64,000 bases of DNA, taken from NCBI RefSeq assembly GCF_900176375.1, contig NZ_FWYF01000002.1:594161-658160 (forward strand), written 5' to 3'. Under the pieces are notes generated by a model that did not search any database, was not told the origin of the DNA, and worked only from the letters and a program-made list of their open reading frames with translations. A program made the position numbers and the translations under genes. Shown here one piece after another: positions 16,342 through 25,396 of this stretch (within the stretch, counting starts at the first letter, position 1; each line of letters begins with the position of its first letter). The DNA comes from Reichenbachiella faecimaris (GTDB taxonomy: Bacteria > Bacteroidota > Bacteroidia > Cytophagales > Cyclobacteriaceae).

Positions 16342-16797
16342 ATGGAAGCACAATTCAAAGCCTGGAAAACCAGCAGGTCGTTAATTGCCCAGTATTTCGA
16401 AAAATATGATCTGGAGCAACTCAATCAAATCCCTGAAGGATTCAACAACAATTTGATTTGGAATTTGGGTCACATCATAGTGGCGCAGCAGGGTCTGATT
16501 TATAAAGGGTCTGGCTTAGATCCCTATATTTCGCAAGAGTTATCAGCACGTTATCAACCTGGGACTAAGCCAGAAGCCAAAGTAAAGCAGCAAGAAGTTG
16601 ATGAACTACGCGGATTATTGACTTCACTGATTGACAAAACAGAATCCGATTTTAAAAAGGGTATTTTCAAAAGTTATAAAGAACGAACCACAGCCACAGG
16701 TTTTCATTTAGCTTCAATCGAAGACGCCTTCGAATTCAATAACTATCATGAAGCCCTCCACTTGGGCGCTATGATGGCCATACGTAAGTTTGTCTAA
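16342..16797 (+). CDS. DinB-family (DinB_2) protein
   Basis: The 151-residue product shows the four-helix DinB/YfiT-like pattern. The metal-site histidines appear in NLGHIIVAQQ (helix 2) and in YHEALHLG near the C-terminus. Family members bind a divalent metal; some are thiol-dependent transferases (bacillithiol or mycothiol type), but most are uncharacterised. It lies 13 bp after the CHMI-like gene in the same direction. No signal peptide, so cytoplasmic. Specific reaction unknown. Confidence 0.8.
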   Translation: MEAQFKAWKTSRSLIAQYFEKYDLEQLNQIPEGFNNNLIWNLGHIIVAQQGLIYKGSGLDPYISQELSARYQPGTKPEAKVKQQEVDELRGLLTSLIDKTESDFKKGIFKSYKERTTATGFHLASIEDAFEFNNYHEALHLGAMMAIRKFV

Positions 16798-16806
16798 CAA
16801 AATCAT

Positions 16807-16843
16807 GTAACCCTAACGGGGTTTAAAACCCTGTTAGGGTTAC
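16807..16843. terminator. 37-bp near-perfect palindrome after DinB gene
   Basis: GTAACCCTAAC and GTTAGGGTTAC arms enclose a second palindromic core (GGGTTTAAAACCC), with one mismatched pair between arm and core. It begins 10 nt after the stop. No T-run follows. It is probably a strong hairpin terminator or a REP-like element. Confidence 0.55.
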
Positions 16844-16898
16844 ATATACTCGCCGTGCCAACAAAACCTACTTGGCAGAGTCTCGTTGTTAATCTTTC

Positions 16899-17222
16899 AT
16901 GAGCACCTACTCAAGAAAAACGAAACTCAAAGCAGACTGCCCAATGGAACGGGCGTTGAATGTGATGACTGGCAAGTGGAAACTGGCTTTGCTCTGTGAA
17001 CTCAACAGACGAAATGCCAGGCTTGTAGATTTTGAAAAAAAGAACCCTGAAGCCTCCAAGCGCACGTTGGCTCAGCAGTTAGGTGAATTGGTGAAAGATG
17101 GCATTGTGCAAAAAAAAGACTTCCAGGTGTATCCCAAAAAAGTAGAATACTCCCTCACATCCTTGGGCAAGGAACTCATTCCTGTCATTCAAAAGATGGG
17201 AGAGTTTGGAGAAAAGCTCTAG
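16899..17222 (+). CDS. HxlR-family transcriptional regulator
   Basis: The 107-residue winged-helix protein has the family's signature start, CPMERALNVMTGKWKLALLCEL, and the Y-SLTxLGKEL wing near the C-terminus. Cys14 is the conserved cysteine used by several HxlR members (YodB, HypR) to sense quinones, aldehydes or hypochlorite. The nearby tautomerase, DinB and cupin genes would fit a small-molecule stress regulon, but that is inference. It is preceded by the palindrome at 16807-16843 and has its own upstream region. Confidence 0.88.
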   Translation: MSTYSRKTKLKADCPMERALNVMTGKWKLALLCELNRRNARLVDFEKKNPEASKRTLAQQLGELVKDGIVQKKDFQVYPKKVEYSLTSLGKELIPVIQKMGEFGEKL

Positions 17223-17324
17223 CCTCTTGCATCCATGCAGGTGAATTCACCCCTTATTGCGATTGATAACCTGCTCTTTTAGATTTGTTGAATTCCAAAA
17301 ACATTTGGTAGAACAAACAATGTC

Positions 17325-17400
17325 TGTCATTTCGAACAAATGTGAGAAATCTTATTTGCGGATTGTCGTATGCTAGATTTCTTCCACTGTCCAAATGACA
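17325..17400. repeat. Imperfect inverted repeat of the TGTCATTTCGA type
   Basis: The element starts TGTCATTTCGAACAAATG and ends CCAAATGACA, with inner GAAATCT / AGATTTC arms. The outer ends TGTCATTT/AAATGACA are perfect complements. The same design recurs at 29845-29913. It resembles the dispersed non-coding repeats common in Bacteroidota genomes and sits in the 209-bp gap between the HxlR gene and a lipoprotein gene. Confidence 0.65.
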
Positions 17401-17431
17401 AATTGTGGGTATAACATTATATTAAACACTC

Positions 17432-17926
17432 ATGAAAAGTCAAAAACGCATACTTGCTCTCGTACTAATTATTTCTTCTTTGCAATCATGCCAACTAAAA
17501 AAGGACGTTTCCTTTGAAGAAGAAAAGGAGAAAATTATGGCCATGCATCATGCACAGCGCGATTATCATTTCAATAAAGACTCAATTGCTTTTGCAGATC
17601 AGCACTCAGAAAATTTCATTTCTGTGAATCGAGGTCAAATTACTCGACCAAAAAGAGAAGCCAGTATTACGAAGTACAACCGCTATTTTTCATCCGTAGA
17701 GTTTCTGAAATGGGACGATGTCTCTGAACCCATTATCAAGATCTCTGATGATGGTACCATGGCCTACACTATTGTGGATAAAATCGTTACCCTCACCTAT
17801 CAGGATGAATCAGGCGAAACGGTAGAAGGTAGTACACACTTTGCCTGGACAACCATCTACAAAAAGTATGGAGACGAGTGGAAGATTGAGTGCGTGACCT
17901 CCACTAATAAACCAGAAGAGGAATAA
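17432..17926 (+). CDS. Lipoprotein with SnoaL/NTF2-like fold (putative)
   Basis: The 164-residue protein has a lipoprotein signal with a cysteine after ISSLQS (C20). The rest fits a SnoaL/DUF4440-like alpha+beta cone: a helical start with AMHHAQRDYHFNKDS, then strands ending in HFAWTTIYKKYGDEWKI, the usual final strand motif. Such proteins are often ligand-binding or of unknown function. It is probably periplasmic and anchored in a membrane. It stands between the repeat at 17325 and the cyclase gene; the 62-bp spacing to the latter permits but does not prove an operon. Confidence 0.65.
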   Translation: MKSQKRILALVLIISSLQSCQLKKDVSFEEEKEKIMAMHHAQRDYHFNKDSIAFADQHSENFISVNRGQITRPKREASITKYNRYFSSVEFLKWDDVSEPIIKISDDGTMAYTIVDKIVTLTYQDESGETVEGSTHFAWTTIYKKYGDEWKIECVTSTNKPEEE

Positions 17927-17988
17927 CATACGAAAAATCATGAAGAGCCTTTTTGCTTAAATTGTGGGCTTACTAATTTCCATGACAA

Positions 17989-19035
17989 GTGACCTTCAAA
18001 AACAAACGGCGCTGGCAAACAATTCGTGATTATAGCCTAGGCTGGACACTGGCGTTTATCTATCTCAGCATTGTAAGAGGCGAGGGGACACGAGAGCTGG
18101 GTTCTGTCCAGTTTGAGTTTTGGGACTCGATCTTTACTTCGCTTATGATGGGGCCATTGTTTGGCGCTATTTCTGGATTTTCACATGTACTGATGATGGA
18201 GTATGGATACAAACAAGTATCACTATTGAAGCTGATCATTATCCGTGCCATCTACGCACTACTATTTTTGACTTCTATCATTCTTCTTGCATTTGTTTTC
18301 TATGGTAATGATATGGAGTTACTGGATTTCGCTTTCGAACCTGGGAGTTTCGCCATTTACCTATACATCCTGTCAGTAGACATTTTTATGTTTGGTTTAA
18401 TGCAAGTGAGCCTCTACCTAGGCGGAAACAATTTACTCAAGCTTTTGACGGGGAATTTTTATACCCCAAAAGAAGAAGAACGCATTTTTATGTTTCTAGA
18501 TTTGAAATCGTCTACCCAGCATGCAGAGCGACTCGGCCATATCCAATACAGTAAAATGATTCAAGACTGTTTCAATGATCTGGGTGTAGTAGTTGAAAAT
18601 GAATCTGAGATTTACCAATATGTGGGTGACGAGGTGATTCTAACTTGGAATTTGGCTGATGGGCTGAGAAATGAAAATTGTTTGCAAGCCTATTACAGTT
18701 TTAAGGCACAGCTGGAAAAAAGAAAAGCATACTACCAAGACCAATATGGCTGCCAACCTCAATTCAAGGCAGGACTCAATGAGGGTATTGTAACCATAAC
18801 TGAAGTAGGAAAGTACAAAAAAGAGATTGCCTTTCATGGAGACACCATCAACACGGCAGCCAGAATTCAGGAAAAATGCAATGATTTTAGGGAGGAACTT
18901 CTGATTTCAGAAAACCTAAAAGATAAGTTGGTGGTCTCAGCGTTTAGTTTTCACAAATTGGATAGTATTGCCCTCAAAGGAAAAGAACAAGTTGTCACCA
19001 TTTACTCAGTGACTGAAGTTGATCAATTGAAATAA
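17989..19035 (+). CDS. Membrane class III adenylate/guanylate cyclase-like protein
   Basis: The 348-residue protein starts at GTG (an ATG at 17982 is in another frame that soon stops). Residues ~15-150 hold about four membrane segments. The catalytic domain (~163-340) has the first metal Asp in FLDLKSST (D171), the second in YVGDEV (D214), and the transition-state pair N288/R292 in GDTINTAARI. The lysine that usually precedes GD and recognises adenine is Gln here (IYQYVGD), so ATP versus GTP preference cannot be assigned. It resembles the Bacteroidota proteins with a small membrane module and one cyclase domain, which would act as a homodimer. A cupin gene follows after 11 bp. Confidence 0.8.
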   Translation: MTFKNKRRWQTIRDYSLGWTLAFIYLSIVRGEGTRELGSVQFEFWDSIFTSLMMGPLFGAISGFSHVLMMEYGYKQVSLLKLIIIRAIYALLFLTSIILLAFVFYGNDMELLDFAFEPGSFAIYLYILSVDIFMFGLMQVSLYLGGNNLLKLLTGNFYTPKEEERIFMFLDLKSSTQHAERLGHIQYSKMIQDCFNDLGVVVENESEIYQYVGDEVILTWNLADGLRNENCLQAYYSFKAQLEKRKAYYQDQYGCQPQFKAGLNEGIVTITEVGKYKKEIAFHGDTINTAARIQEKCNDFREELLISENLKDKLVVSAFSFHKLDSIALKGKEQVVTIYSVTEVDQLK

Positions 19036-19046
19036 GAAAATTCATT

Positions 19047-19436
19047 TTGCATACAATCAAACCCCAAGTTGTCTGTTTCATCCATTGCCTTTTTTGGGTG
19101 CTATTCAGCAACGTGTGTATTGGACAACAAAATCTACCAGACCCACTAGAAGCAGGCTGGAAAGGTGAGTCTGTTTGTGAAATCCTGGAAGAGAATGAGA
19201 ACATCAGAGTACTCCAATGCACATTTGAGCCAGGGGTAGGCCATGACAGGCATTTTCACGCCGCGCATTTTGGATATACTCTGGTAGGAGGAAAATTTCA
19301 AATCACGGATACTAATGGAACACGTGAGGTAAATGTACCCACAGGTTATGATTTTTATAACGAGCACATTGATTGGCATGAAGTGCTAAATGTGGGAGAT
19401 AGCACGGCCGTCTTTTTAATTATTGAACCAAAATAG
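19047..19436 (+). CDS. Secreted cupin-domain protein
   Basis: The 129-residue product starts at TTG; no in-frame ATG exists near the N-terminus. A hydrophobic signal segment (FIHCLFWVLFSNVCIG, ~11-26) precedes a single cupin barrel with the metal motif GxxxDRHFHxAHFGYTLVGG (HFH around residues 71-73) and a second His in DWHEV. It should be a periplasmic metal-binding small-molecule enzyme or binder. It lies 11 bp after the cyclase gene, so co-transcription is likely. The duplicated gene fragment begins just 5 bp after its stop. Confidence 0.7.
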   Translation: MHTIKPQVVCFIHCLFWVLFSNVCIGQQNLPDPLEAGWKGESVCEILEENENIRVLQCTFEPGVGHDRHFHAAHFGYTLVGGKFQITDTNGTREVNVPTGYDFYNEHIDWHEVLNVGDSTAVFLIIEPK

Positions 19437-19441
19437 TTTGT

Positions 19442-19651
19442 TCAATTGGCATGTGCTTCGTTTTTGAGTATGTGCATAGCAAGCATGAAAGTGTCTCCCG
19501 TTAGTTCAACACTGATTAATTGGTTCACGCCCAGCAAAGGCTCCCTTTGGATACTGGACTGATCAAGCAAATGCTGATCACACCCTACTACTACCATCGT
19601 CACGGGGTTTTGCTGATCGTTTGAATACGTTTCGTAAAAAGCTTTCTGATA
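19442..19651 (-). pseudogene. Displaced 3' fragment of the 178-residue gene (direct repeat copy 1)
   Basis: These 210 bp align without gaps to 29267-29476, the last ~70 codons of the intact minus-strand gene at 29267-29803. I count seven mismatches by eye (about 97% identity). Six fall at third codon positions and only two change the residue (His to Gln, Asn to Asp), so both copies diverged as coding DNA. The fragment keeps its stop codon but lacks all upstream coding sequence. Its open end joins a decayed tautomerase gene within a few bases. It marks the left edge of a ~9.8-kb interval bounded by direct repeats. Confidence 0.85.
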
Positions 19652-19653
19652 AA

Positions 19654-19836
19654 TGTGATAAAAAAATCACTCAAATTCACGGTAAATAAGAAATCATGCA
19701 AGAAAAACAGCAGAGCAAAAAGCCCATGAGTCACAACGTATGATTTCTGCCTCAAAGGGTTTTTTCCACAGGCTCCCATTGTCTCCATGAGCTTTCGTGA
19801 TTTTGAAAAGGCCCGCTATCGCAATAAGGCAATCTC
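19654..19836 (+). pseudogene. Decayed CHMI-like tautomerase gene
   Basis: The segment is homologous to the intact gene at 15981-16328. It begins at the equivalent of codon 8 (reads CDKKITQIHGK against CSENITRIHSK), then hits an in-frame TAA at 19687. A net ~136-bp internal deletion follows the ATGCAA stretch at 19696. The 3' half still matches (TTCCACAGGCTCCCATTGTCTCCATG...) but carries a 1-bp frameshift. It has no start codon because its 5' end is truncated at the repeat junction. It is diverged enough from the intact copy to be an old paralogue rather than a fresh duplicate. Confidence 0.8.
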
Positions 19837-19916
19837 ATCCCAATCTATTCCTTTCAATAAGGATTAATTCTTTTTCTTGATTAGATTTAATCTAAATTAT
19901 GTATTGATAAATCCTC

Positions 19917-21704
19917 ATGGAGCAGTCACTTTCAATAGCAGTTCTTCCATTTGTTAATATGAGTTCAGACGTTGAGAATGAGTATTTCAGTGATGGGATG
20001 ACGGAAGAGATTATTAATGCGCTGGCCAAACTTAAAAGATTGAAGGTAACATCGAGAACCTCTTCATTCTATTATAAGAATAAAAATTTATCGCTAAAGA
20101 ATATAGGATTAGAGTTAGGAGTATCGGCTGTACTTGAAGGCAGTATAAGGCGCTCTGATGATACGATTCGAATTACCGCTCAGCTAATCGACACAAAGGA
20201 TGACTTTCATTTTTGGTCCGAAACATGGGATAGAAAACTGGAAAATGTTTTTGATATTCAAGATGAAATTAGTCTCCTAATTGCAGATAAACTCCGTGAA
20301 AATTTTGGCCATTTCGAAATTGAGGATCATTTAGTAAATTCTCAAACTACCAATTTCGAAGCATATGAAAATTATCTGAAAGGAAACTATCATTTTCAGA
20401 AGTGGAACCATGGTGATATCCAAATAGCTCTTCAAAAGTATCAGAGGGCCATTCATCTGGATTCTAAGCATGCTGAATCCTACTTGGGTATTGCGAAATG
20501 TTATAATTTCCTTGGAGTAATGGGACTTTCACCAACTGAGGTGTCCTTTGAGGAAGTAAAAAAATACCTAACCAAAGCTTTAGCCCTAAACGATCAAATC
20601 CCCGAAGCATACTACTTATTATCAAATTTGAGTTTCTGGGGTGAATGGGACATATCAAAAAGTCTAGCATACATCGATAAAGCCATTGAAATAAATCCGA
20701 ATTATGCTATTGGACATCAGTTCAAATCTTTTGTGCTAATTCTGATAAACCAAAAGATGATGGCTCTAAAACATGTAGACATTGCAATAGATTTAGATCC
20801 GCGTTCATCCGAAATCTTTTTTGCTAAAGGATATATTTATTACATGCTGGAAGATTATGAACGGTCATTGGAACTTATGGAAATGTGCTTAGCCATAACT
20901 CCTGAGGATATGTTGGCTAATATTATTAAAGGGTGTTGCTTTTTGTTAACCAATCGGGCAGACGAAGTGATCAACATGTTTAGTTCTGAAGATGCGACTC
21001 ATATAGATGAGGCCAATAAAATTGGGATGATCGCAATTGCCCATGCATTCAAAAGTGATCAAGCCAATGTGGCGAAGTACCACAAGCTCTTAGAAGAAAA
21101 ATTGGAAAATGATAATGCAGAACGAGCACTTTCGTATTTGTTTCTAATCTATGTGATTTCAAATCAGTCTGACCGAGCATTTGACTATTTGCAAAAAGCT
21201 GTAGACATCAAATCTCCACTTATCTTTATTCTTATTCCTGATCCGCTTTTGAATCCCATAAAAAGTGCCCCTAGATACAAAGCAATTTTTAATAGTGTAT
21301 TTGGAAAGATACCAAGAATCGACAAGGCCAAACGAGTTAAGAAGGTCATTATGAGTGATCATCAAACGGAGATATACGCTGAAAAATTAAACCACTTACT
21401 TGCAGTTCAAATGCCCTATTTGGATTCATCTTTGAGTTTGAGGGCCTTATCCGAACAAATAGGTATTCATCCAAATCAACTGTCCTGGCTAATCAACGAA
21501 AGGTTCCAAAAAAATTTTAACGAATTTATCAATCAGTATCGGGTTGAAGCTTTTAAACGTAAAGCTAAGGATCCCAAAAATGCTCACCTTACACTCATAG
21601 GATTGGCCTACGAGAGTGGATTCAATTCTAAGACAGTATTTAATACCTTTTTCAAAAAGGAAACAGGGATCACACCCAAAGAATATCTCAATAAAATATC
21701 CTAA
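19917..21704 (+). CDS. TolB-like / TPR / AraC-type transcriptional regulator
   Basis: The 595-residue protein has three parts. Residues ~5-110 are a FlgO/TolB-like domain (IAVLPFVNMSSDVENEYFSDG, then SAVLEGSIRRSDDTIRITAQL). Residues ~150-430 are TPR-like helical repeats, and ~490-595 form a C-terminal AraC-type double HTH (LSLRALSEQIGIHPNQLSWL ... GFNSKTVFNTFFKKETGITP). No membrane segment is evident, unlike many relatives that tether this module, so it should act in the cytoplasm as a one-component sensor. The alpha/beta hydrolase and the TonB receptor pair downstream are its likely targets (inference from position). Confidence 0.85.
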   Translation: MEQSLSIAVLPFVNMSSDVENEYFSDGMTEEIINALAKLKRLKVTSRTSSFYYKNKNLSLKNIGLELGVSAVLEGSIRRSDDTIRITAQLIDTKDDFHFWSETWDRKLENVFDIQDEISLLIADKLRENFGHFEIEDHLVNSQTTNFEAYENYLKGNYHFQKWNHGDIQIALQKYQRAIHLDSKHAESYLGIAKCYNFLGVMGLSPTEVSFEEVKKYLTKALALNDQIPEAYYLLSNLSFWGEWDISKSLAYIDKAIEINPNYAIGHQFKSFVLILINQKMMALKHVDIAIDLDPRSSEIFFAKGYIYYMLEDYERSLELMEMCLAITPEDMLANIIKGCCFLLTNRADEVINMFSSEDATHIDEANKIGMIAIAHAFKSDQANVAKYHKLLEEKLENDNAERALSYLFLIYVISNQSDRAFDYLQKAVDIKSPLIFILIPDPLLNPIKSAPRYKAIFNSVFGKIPRIDKAKRVKKVIMSDHQTEIYAEKLNHLLAVQMPYLDSSLSLRALSEQIGIHPNQLSWLINERFQKNFNEFINQYRVEAFKRKAKDPKNAHLTLIGLAYESGFNSKTVFNTFFKKETGITPKEYLNKIS

Positions 21705-22020
21705 TATCCGAGAGGACTTACTTATTAATACGTTCGGATTTTCATAATGCAGGTTCGCATTTATAAGCCAATCACAGCATAAATGCTTTTTTATTCAAAA
21801 AAAGTATCAAACAGCCAAGTGTGGCGAATTTTTAATTCAAAATTTCAACTACCCGTAAAAAGGTTCGGAATTACATACCAGAACATTCTAACTATTCTCG
21901 CCTTCTAGTTTTGCCAAAAAATAGAGGACAGTCTTATCCAGTCTAATATATGTCAGTATTAATTAACTGGTGAATTGCATCTCTGGGTAGCCTGTCAAGC
22001 TAAAGTAAACGAATACTGTA
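21705..22020. other. 316-bp AT-rich intergenic region
   Basis: No ORF with coding character, RNA gene or convincing hairpin is seen. It separates the AraC-type regulator from the alpha/beta hydrolase and probably contains the hydrolase promoter and any operator for that regulator. Confidence 0.4.
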
Positions 22021-22950
22021 ATGGTTATACATAGTAGATGTTATTTTAAGAAGGAGCAAGAAGATAAACAGCGCTTTACTAATTGGGTTCATGAATTAGA
22101 ATGTATCAACAAACGGACATATTCAAGATTGGATTTGAAAACTTCTCTTGGCAATACTGTCGTATGGGGGATAAATTCACAATGTGAGACTAGCGAAACC
22201 CTGGTTATTTTCCCTGGTGTTAGAACAACCGCACTTTTTTGGGATTTAGATAGAGGTCTGGATTATTTGGGTTCCGATCTTAAAGTTTATATGGTAGAAA
22301 CTAATGGGCTACCAAACTTGAGCGATGGAAATACGCCAGATATAAGATCTAACGGATATGGAGTATGGGCTTCGGAAATTTTAGATCAATTGAACATAGA
22401 TCAAGCATATATTGCTGGAGCCTCTTTTGGTGGATTGATCTGTATGAAACTATGCCTGATAGCACCTTCAAAAGTCAAGGCTTCATTTCTACTCAATCCG
22501 GGTTGTCTTCAGCGATTTTCTCTCTCACCTAAAAATCTGTTTTTCAATCTACTCCCCATTCTATGGCCAAATCAAAAAACTGTTGAACTGTTCTTGAACC
22601 ACGCAATTTTTTGCAAACCTAATCATATGCTATCTAGAGAAGCAGAAAGAATGCTCTCTGAATATGAATTGTTTGCATTAAAACAATTCAAGGACAATGC
22701 TCAAAAGCCCTATGATATGGGACAAGAACTGAATAAAGTAAGATCCCCAATTTTTCTAATGCTGGGAGATAAAGATCTACTTTTTCCTTGCCTTAAATCC
22801 ATGGAAAATGCAAGAACCAATCTTCCAAACCTGAAGGAAATTATTCTACTTGAAAATGTCGCGCACGGGATAGAAGTTTATAATGAAGCCTTGAAAATCC
22901 TTGGAAAACGGATTGCTAAACTGACCAAATTAGGACTTGCAATAGCCTGA
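22021..22950 (+). CDS. Alpha/beta hydrolase
   Basis: The 309-residue cytoplasmic enzyme has a complete catalytic triad: nucleophile Ser135 in GASFGG, Asp252 in GDKDLLFP and His282 in VAHGIE. An oxyanion-hole motif appears early (VIFPGVRTTALFWD). The fold resembles small esterases and acyl hydrolases, and a cap-like helical segment lies at ~165-225. The substrate cannot be predicted. It stands 62 bp upstream of the TonB-dependent receptor, with which it may be co-transcribed, and downstream of the TPR-AraC regulator. Confidence 0.82.
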   Translation: MVIHSRCYFKKEQEDKQRFTNWVHELECINKRTYSRLDLKTSLGNTVVWGINSQCETSETLVIFPGVRTTALFWDLDRGLDYLGSDLKVYMVETNGLPNLSDGNTPDIRSNGYGVWASEILDQLNIDQAYIAGASFGGLICMKLCLIAPSKVKASFLLNPGCLQRFSLSPKNLFFNLLPILWPNQKTVELFLNHAIFCKPNHMLSREAERMLSEYELFALKQFKDNAQKPYDMGQELNKVRSPIFLMLGDKDLLFPCLKSMENARTNLPNLKEIILLENVAHGIEVYNEALKILGKRIAKLTKLGLAIA

Positions 22951-23011
22951 ACATCGGTCAAACATTTTTGACATCAAAAACTTAAAAAAACAATAACAAA
23001 TCAATAAACAA

Positions 23012-25393
23012 ATGAAGCGATTAATTCTAGCTACAATGCTAAGTTTTCTGATACTGAGTGTCAGGGGACAGGGGTATACCATGAGTGGTTATCTGAAAGA
23101 CGCCAGTAATGGCGAGACGCTAATTGGGGCGACAGTGCTTATCAAAGGCACTACGCAAGGGGCCATTACGAACGTATATGGCTTTTATTCTCTGACATTA
23201 CCTGCGGACACTTATGAAGTGGAGTTTAGGTACATCGGTTTTATAAGTGTAGAACAGACGGTGGACCTAACAAGTGGTAATCAAAGAGTTGACATTGAAC
23301 TACCAGAAGAAAGTCAACAACTTGACGAAATCGTAATCTCTGCAGAACCTGAAGATATTAATGTGTCAGGCATTCAAATGAGCAGTAACAAATTGGATAT
23401 TCAAACGATTCAAAAAATGCCCTCATTTATGGGAGAATCAGATGTGATCAAAAGTATTCAATTTCTACCAGGAGTATCTACTGTGGGAGAAGGAGCCTCA
23501 GGATTCAATGTCCGTGGCGGAAGTGTTGGGCAAAATATGATTTTGCTTGATGAAGCACCAGTATACAATTCTTCCCATTGTTTGGGATTCTTCTCAGTGT
23601 TCAATCCAGATGCAGTGAAAGATGTTAACCTTATCAAGGGCGGTATTCCTGCTAGATATGGTGGTCGTATCGCATCTGTACTTGACATCAGAATGAAAGA
23701 AGGTAACAGTAAGGAATTTACTGCAGAAGGCGGAATCGGCACTATTTTTAGTCGATTCGCAGTGGAGGGGCCAATTGCGAAAGAAAAGGCTTCATTTATA
23801 CTCGCAGGTCGTAGATCATATATTGATATTATAGCCAAGCCATTTGTAGAGGAGCTTGATAATGGAGCAGGACTCAACTTCTACGATCTCACACTGAAAA
23901 CCAATTGGAATATCAATGAGAACAACAGAGTTTATCTTTCTGGCTATTGGGGCAAAGACAATTTCAATTTTGATGAAGATCAAGGGTTTAGTTGGGGCAA
24001 TCGTACCGCCACTTTACGATGGAATCACATTTTTAATGAGCGATTGTTTTCAAACTTTACTATCTACACCAGTGATTATAAATACTTATTGGCATTTGGA
24101 GAAGACCAAGACAACGAATTTGATTGGAGTTCCAGAGTTAAAAATTTCAGCTTCAAACCTGAGTTTACCTTTTTTATAAATCCTGAAAATGAAATTTCGT
24201 TCGGAGGAGAAACATTATATTTTAGTTTTGAACCTGCCAATGCATCGGGCGTAAGTGAAGGTGAAATAATTGATTTTAGTCTGGAACAAAAACATGTAAT
24301 AGAGTCTACAACCTTCGTGTCCAATAATCAAAAAATAGGAAATAATGTAGAATTAGAATATGGGGTTCGACTTTCTTCTTTTGCCTTATTAGGTTCCGGC
24401 AAGTCTATCACTTATGGTGATACTACCCCAGGGACAAGAAAACCTGTGGTGGGAGTTGAGTCTCATAACAAAGGCGATCTCATGCAATCTTACCACAACC
24501 TAGAACCAAGATTTGCGATGAAATATCAGTTGAATGACTACAGCTCATTGAAAGCCAGTTACAATAAAACATCTCAATATATTCATTTGATTTCTAATAC
24601 AACAGCATCCAATCCATTAGATGTATGGACGCCAAGTAGTAATAACATTAAGCCACAGATTGGTCATCAAATAGCTTTGGGTTGGTTTAGAAACTTTGGT
24701 CCAGACAACAATCTTGAGTTGTCTGCCGAAACTTATTACAGAAAAACCCTTAACCAAATTGATTATATCAATGGGGCAGATTTACTAATCAATGAATATC
24801 TGGAAGGTGACCTATTAAGTGGAGAAGGGAGAGCCTACGGATTGGAAATAATAGCCAAGAAAAATACTGGAAAATTTACTGGTTGGGTTAGTTATACACT
24901 TGCAAAGACTGAGTTAAAAGTCGATGGTATCAACAATGATAATTGGTACGATACCAGATATGATCAAAGACACAATTTTAAAGCAGCTGTTTTTTATGAT
25001 ACTGAGAATCGCTGGAGTTTTTCAGCCAATTTCAGCTTCTTGACCGGTACGCCTACAACTTTTCCAACATCCAGATACTACGTAGGAGATTACGCTGTTC
25101 CTCACGTCGCTGGCAACGAAAGAAATGGATTCAGGATACCAAATTATCACAGATTAGATCTTTCAGCAACACTTCAGGGTAAAACCCTGAATAAAAAAGG
25201 TGAACTGAAAAAGTATCACAGTTACTGGGTATTTTCAATCTACAACGTCTACGGAAAGCAAAATCCGTTTTCAATCTATTTTTCTCAAGACAATGATGCC
25301 CCAATATCAGGAGACCCTATTTCAACACAAGCCACTCAGGTGTCAATCATAGGAACAATGATGCCAGCTATTTCTTACAATTTTAAATTTTAA
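23012..25393 (+). CDS. TonB-dependent receptor with CarboxypepD_reg-like domain
   Basis: The 793-residue outer-membrane protein has a signal peptide (~1-19), a carboxypeptidase-regulatory-like beta-sandwich (~22-105, SGYLKDASNGETLIGATVLI), a plug domain (~107-225, with LDEIVIS and GFNVRGGSVGQNMILLDEAP) and a 22-strand-type barrel ending in a terminal Phe (ISYNFKF). The short DEVVV-like linker is here LDEIVIS. It is not a SusC-type receptor by length (SusC is ~1000 residues). With the DUF4249 lipoprotein 3 bp downstream it forms the small receptor/lipoprotein pair common in Bacteroidota, of unknown cargo. Confidence 0.92.
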   Translation: MKRLILATMLSFLILSVRGQGYTMSGYLKDASNGETLIGATVLIKGTTQGAITNVYGFYSLTLPADTYEVEFRYIGFISVEQTVDLTSGNQRVDIELPEESQQLDEIVISAEPEDINVSGIQMSSNKLDIQTIQKMPSFMGESDVIKSIQFLPGVSTVGEGASGFNVRGGSVGQNMILLDEAPVYNSSHCLGFFSVFNPDAVKDVNLIKGGIPARYGGRIASVLDIRMKEGNSKEFTAEGGIGTIFSRFAVEGPIAKEKASFILAGRRSYIDIIAKPFVEELDNGAGLNFYDLTLKTNWNINENNRVYLSGYWGKDNFNFDEDQGFSWGNRTATLRWNHIFNERLFSNFTIYTSDYKYLLAFGEDQDNEFDWSSRVKNFSFKPEFTFFINPENEISFGGETLYFSFEPANASGVSEGEIIDFSLEQKHVIESTTFVSNNQKIGNNVELEYGVRLSSFALLGSGKSITYGDTTPGTRKPVVGVESHNKGDLMQSYHNLEPRFAMKYQLNDYSSLKASYNKTSQYIHLISNTTASNPLDVWTPSSNNIKPQIGHQIALGWFRNFGPDNNLELSAETYYRKTLNQIDYINGADLLINEYLEGDLLSGEGRAYGLEIIAKKNTGKFTGWVSYTLAKTELKVDGINNDNWYDTRYDQRHNFKAAVFYDTENRWSFSANFSFLTGTPTTFPTSRYYVGDYAVPHVAGNERNGFRIPNYHRLDLSATLQGKTLNKKGELKKYHSYWVFSIYNVYGKQNPFSIYFSQDNDAPISGDPISTQATQVSIIGTMMPAISYNFKF

Positions 25394-25396
25394 GTC

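Noticed and set aside
16899-17222. MarR or ArsR regulator
   Set aside because: The CPMERALNVMTGKWK start and overall layout are specific to the HxlR family.
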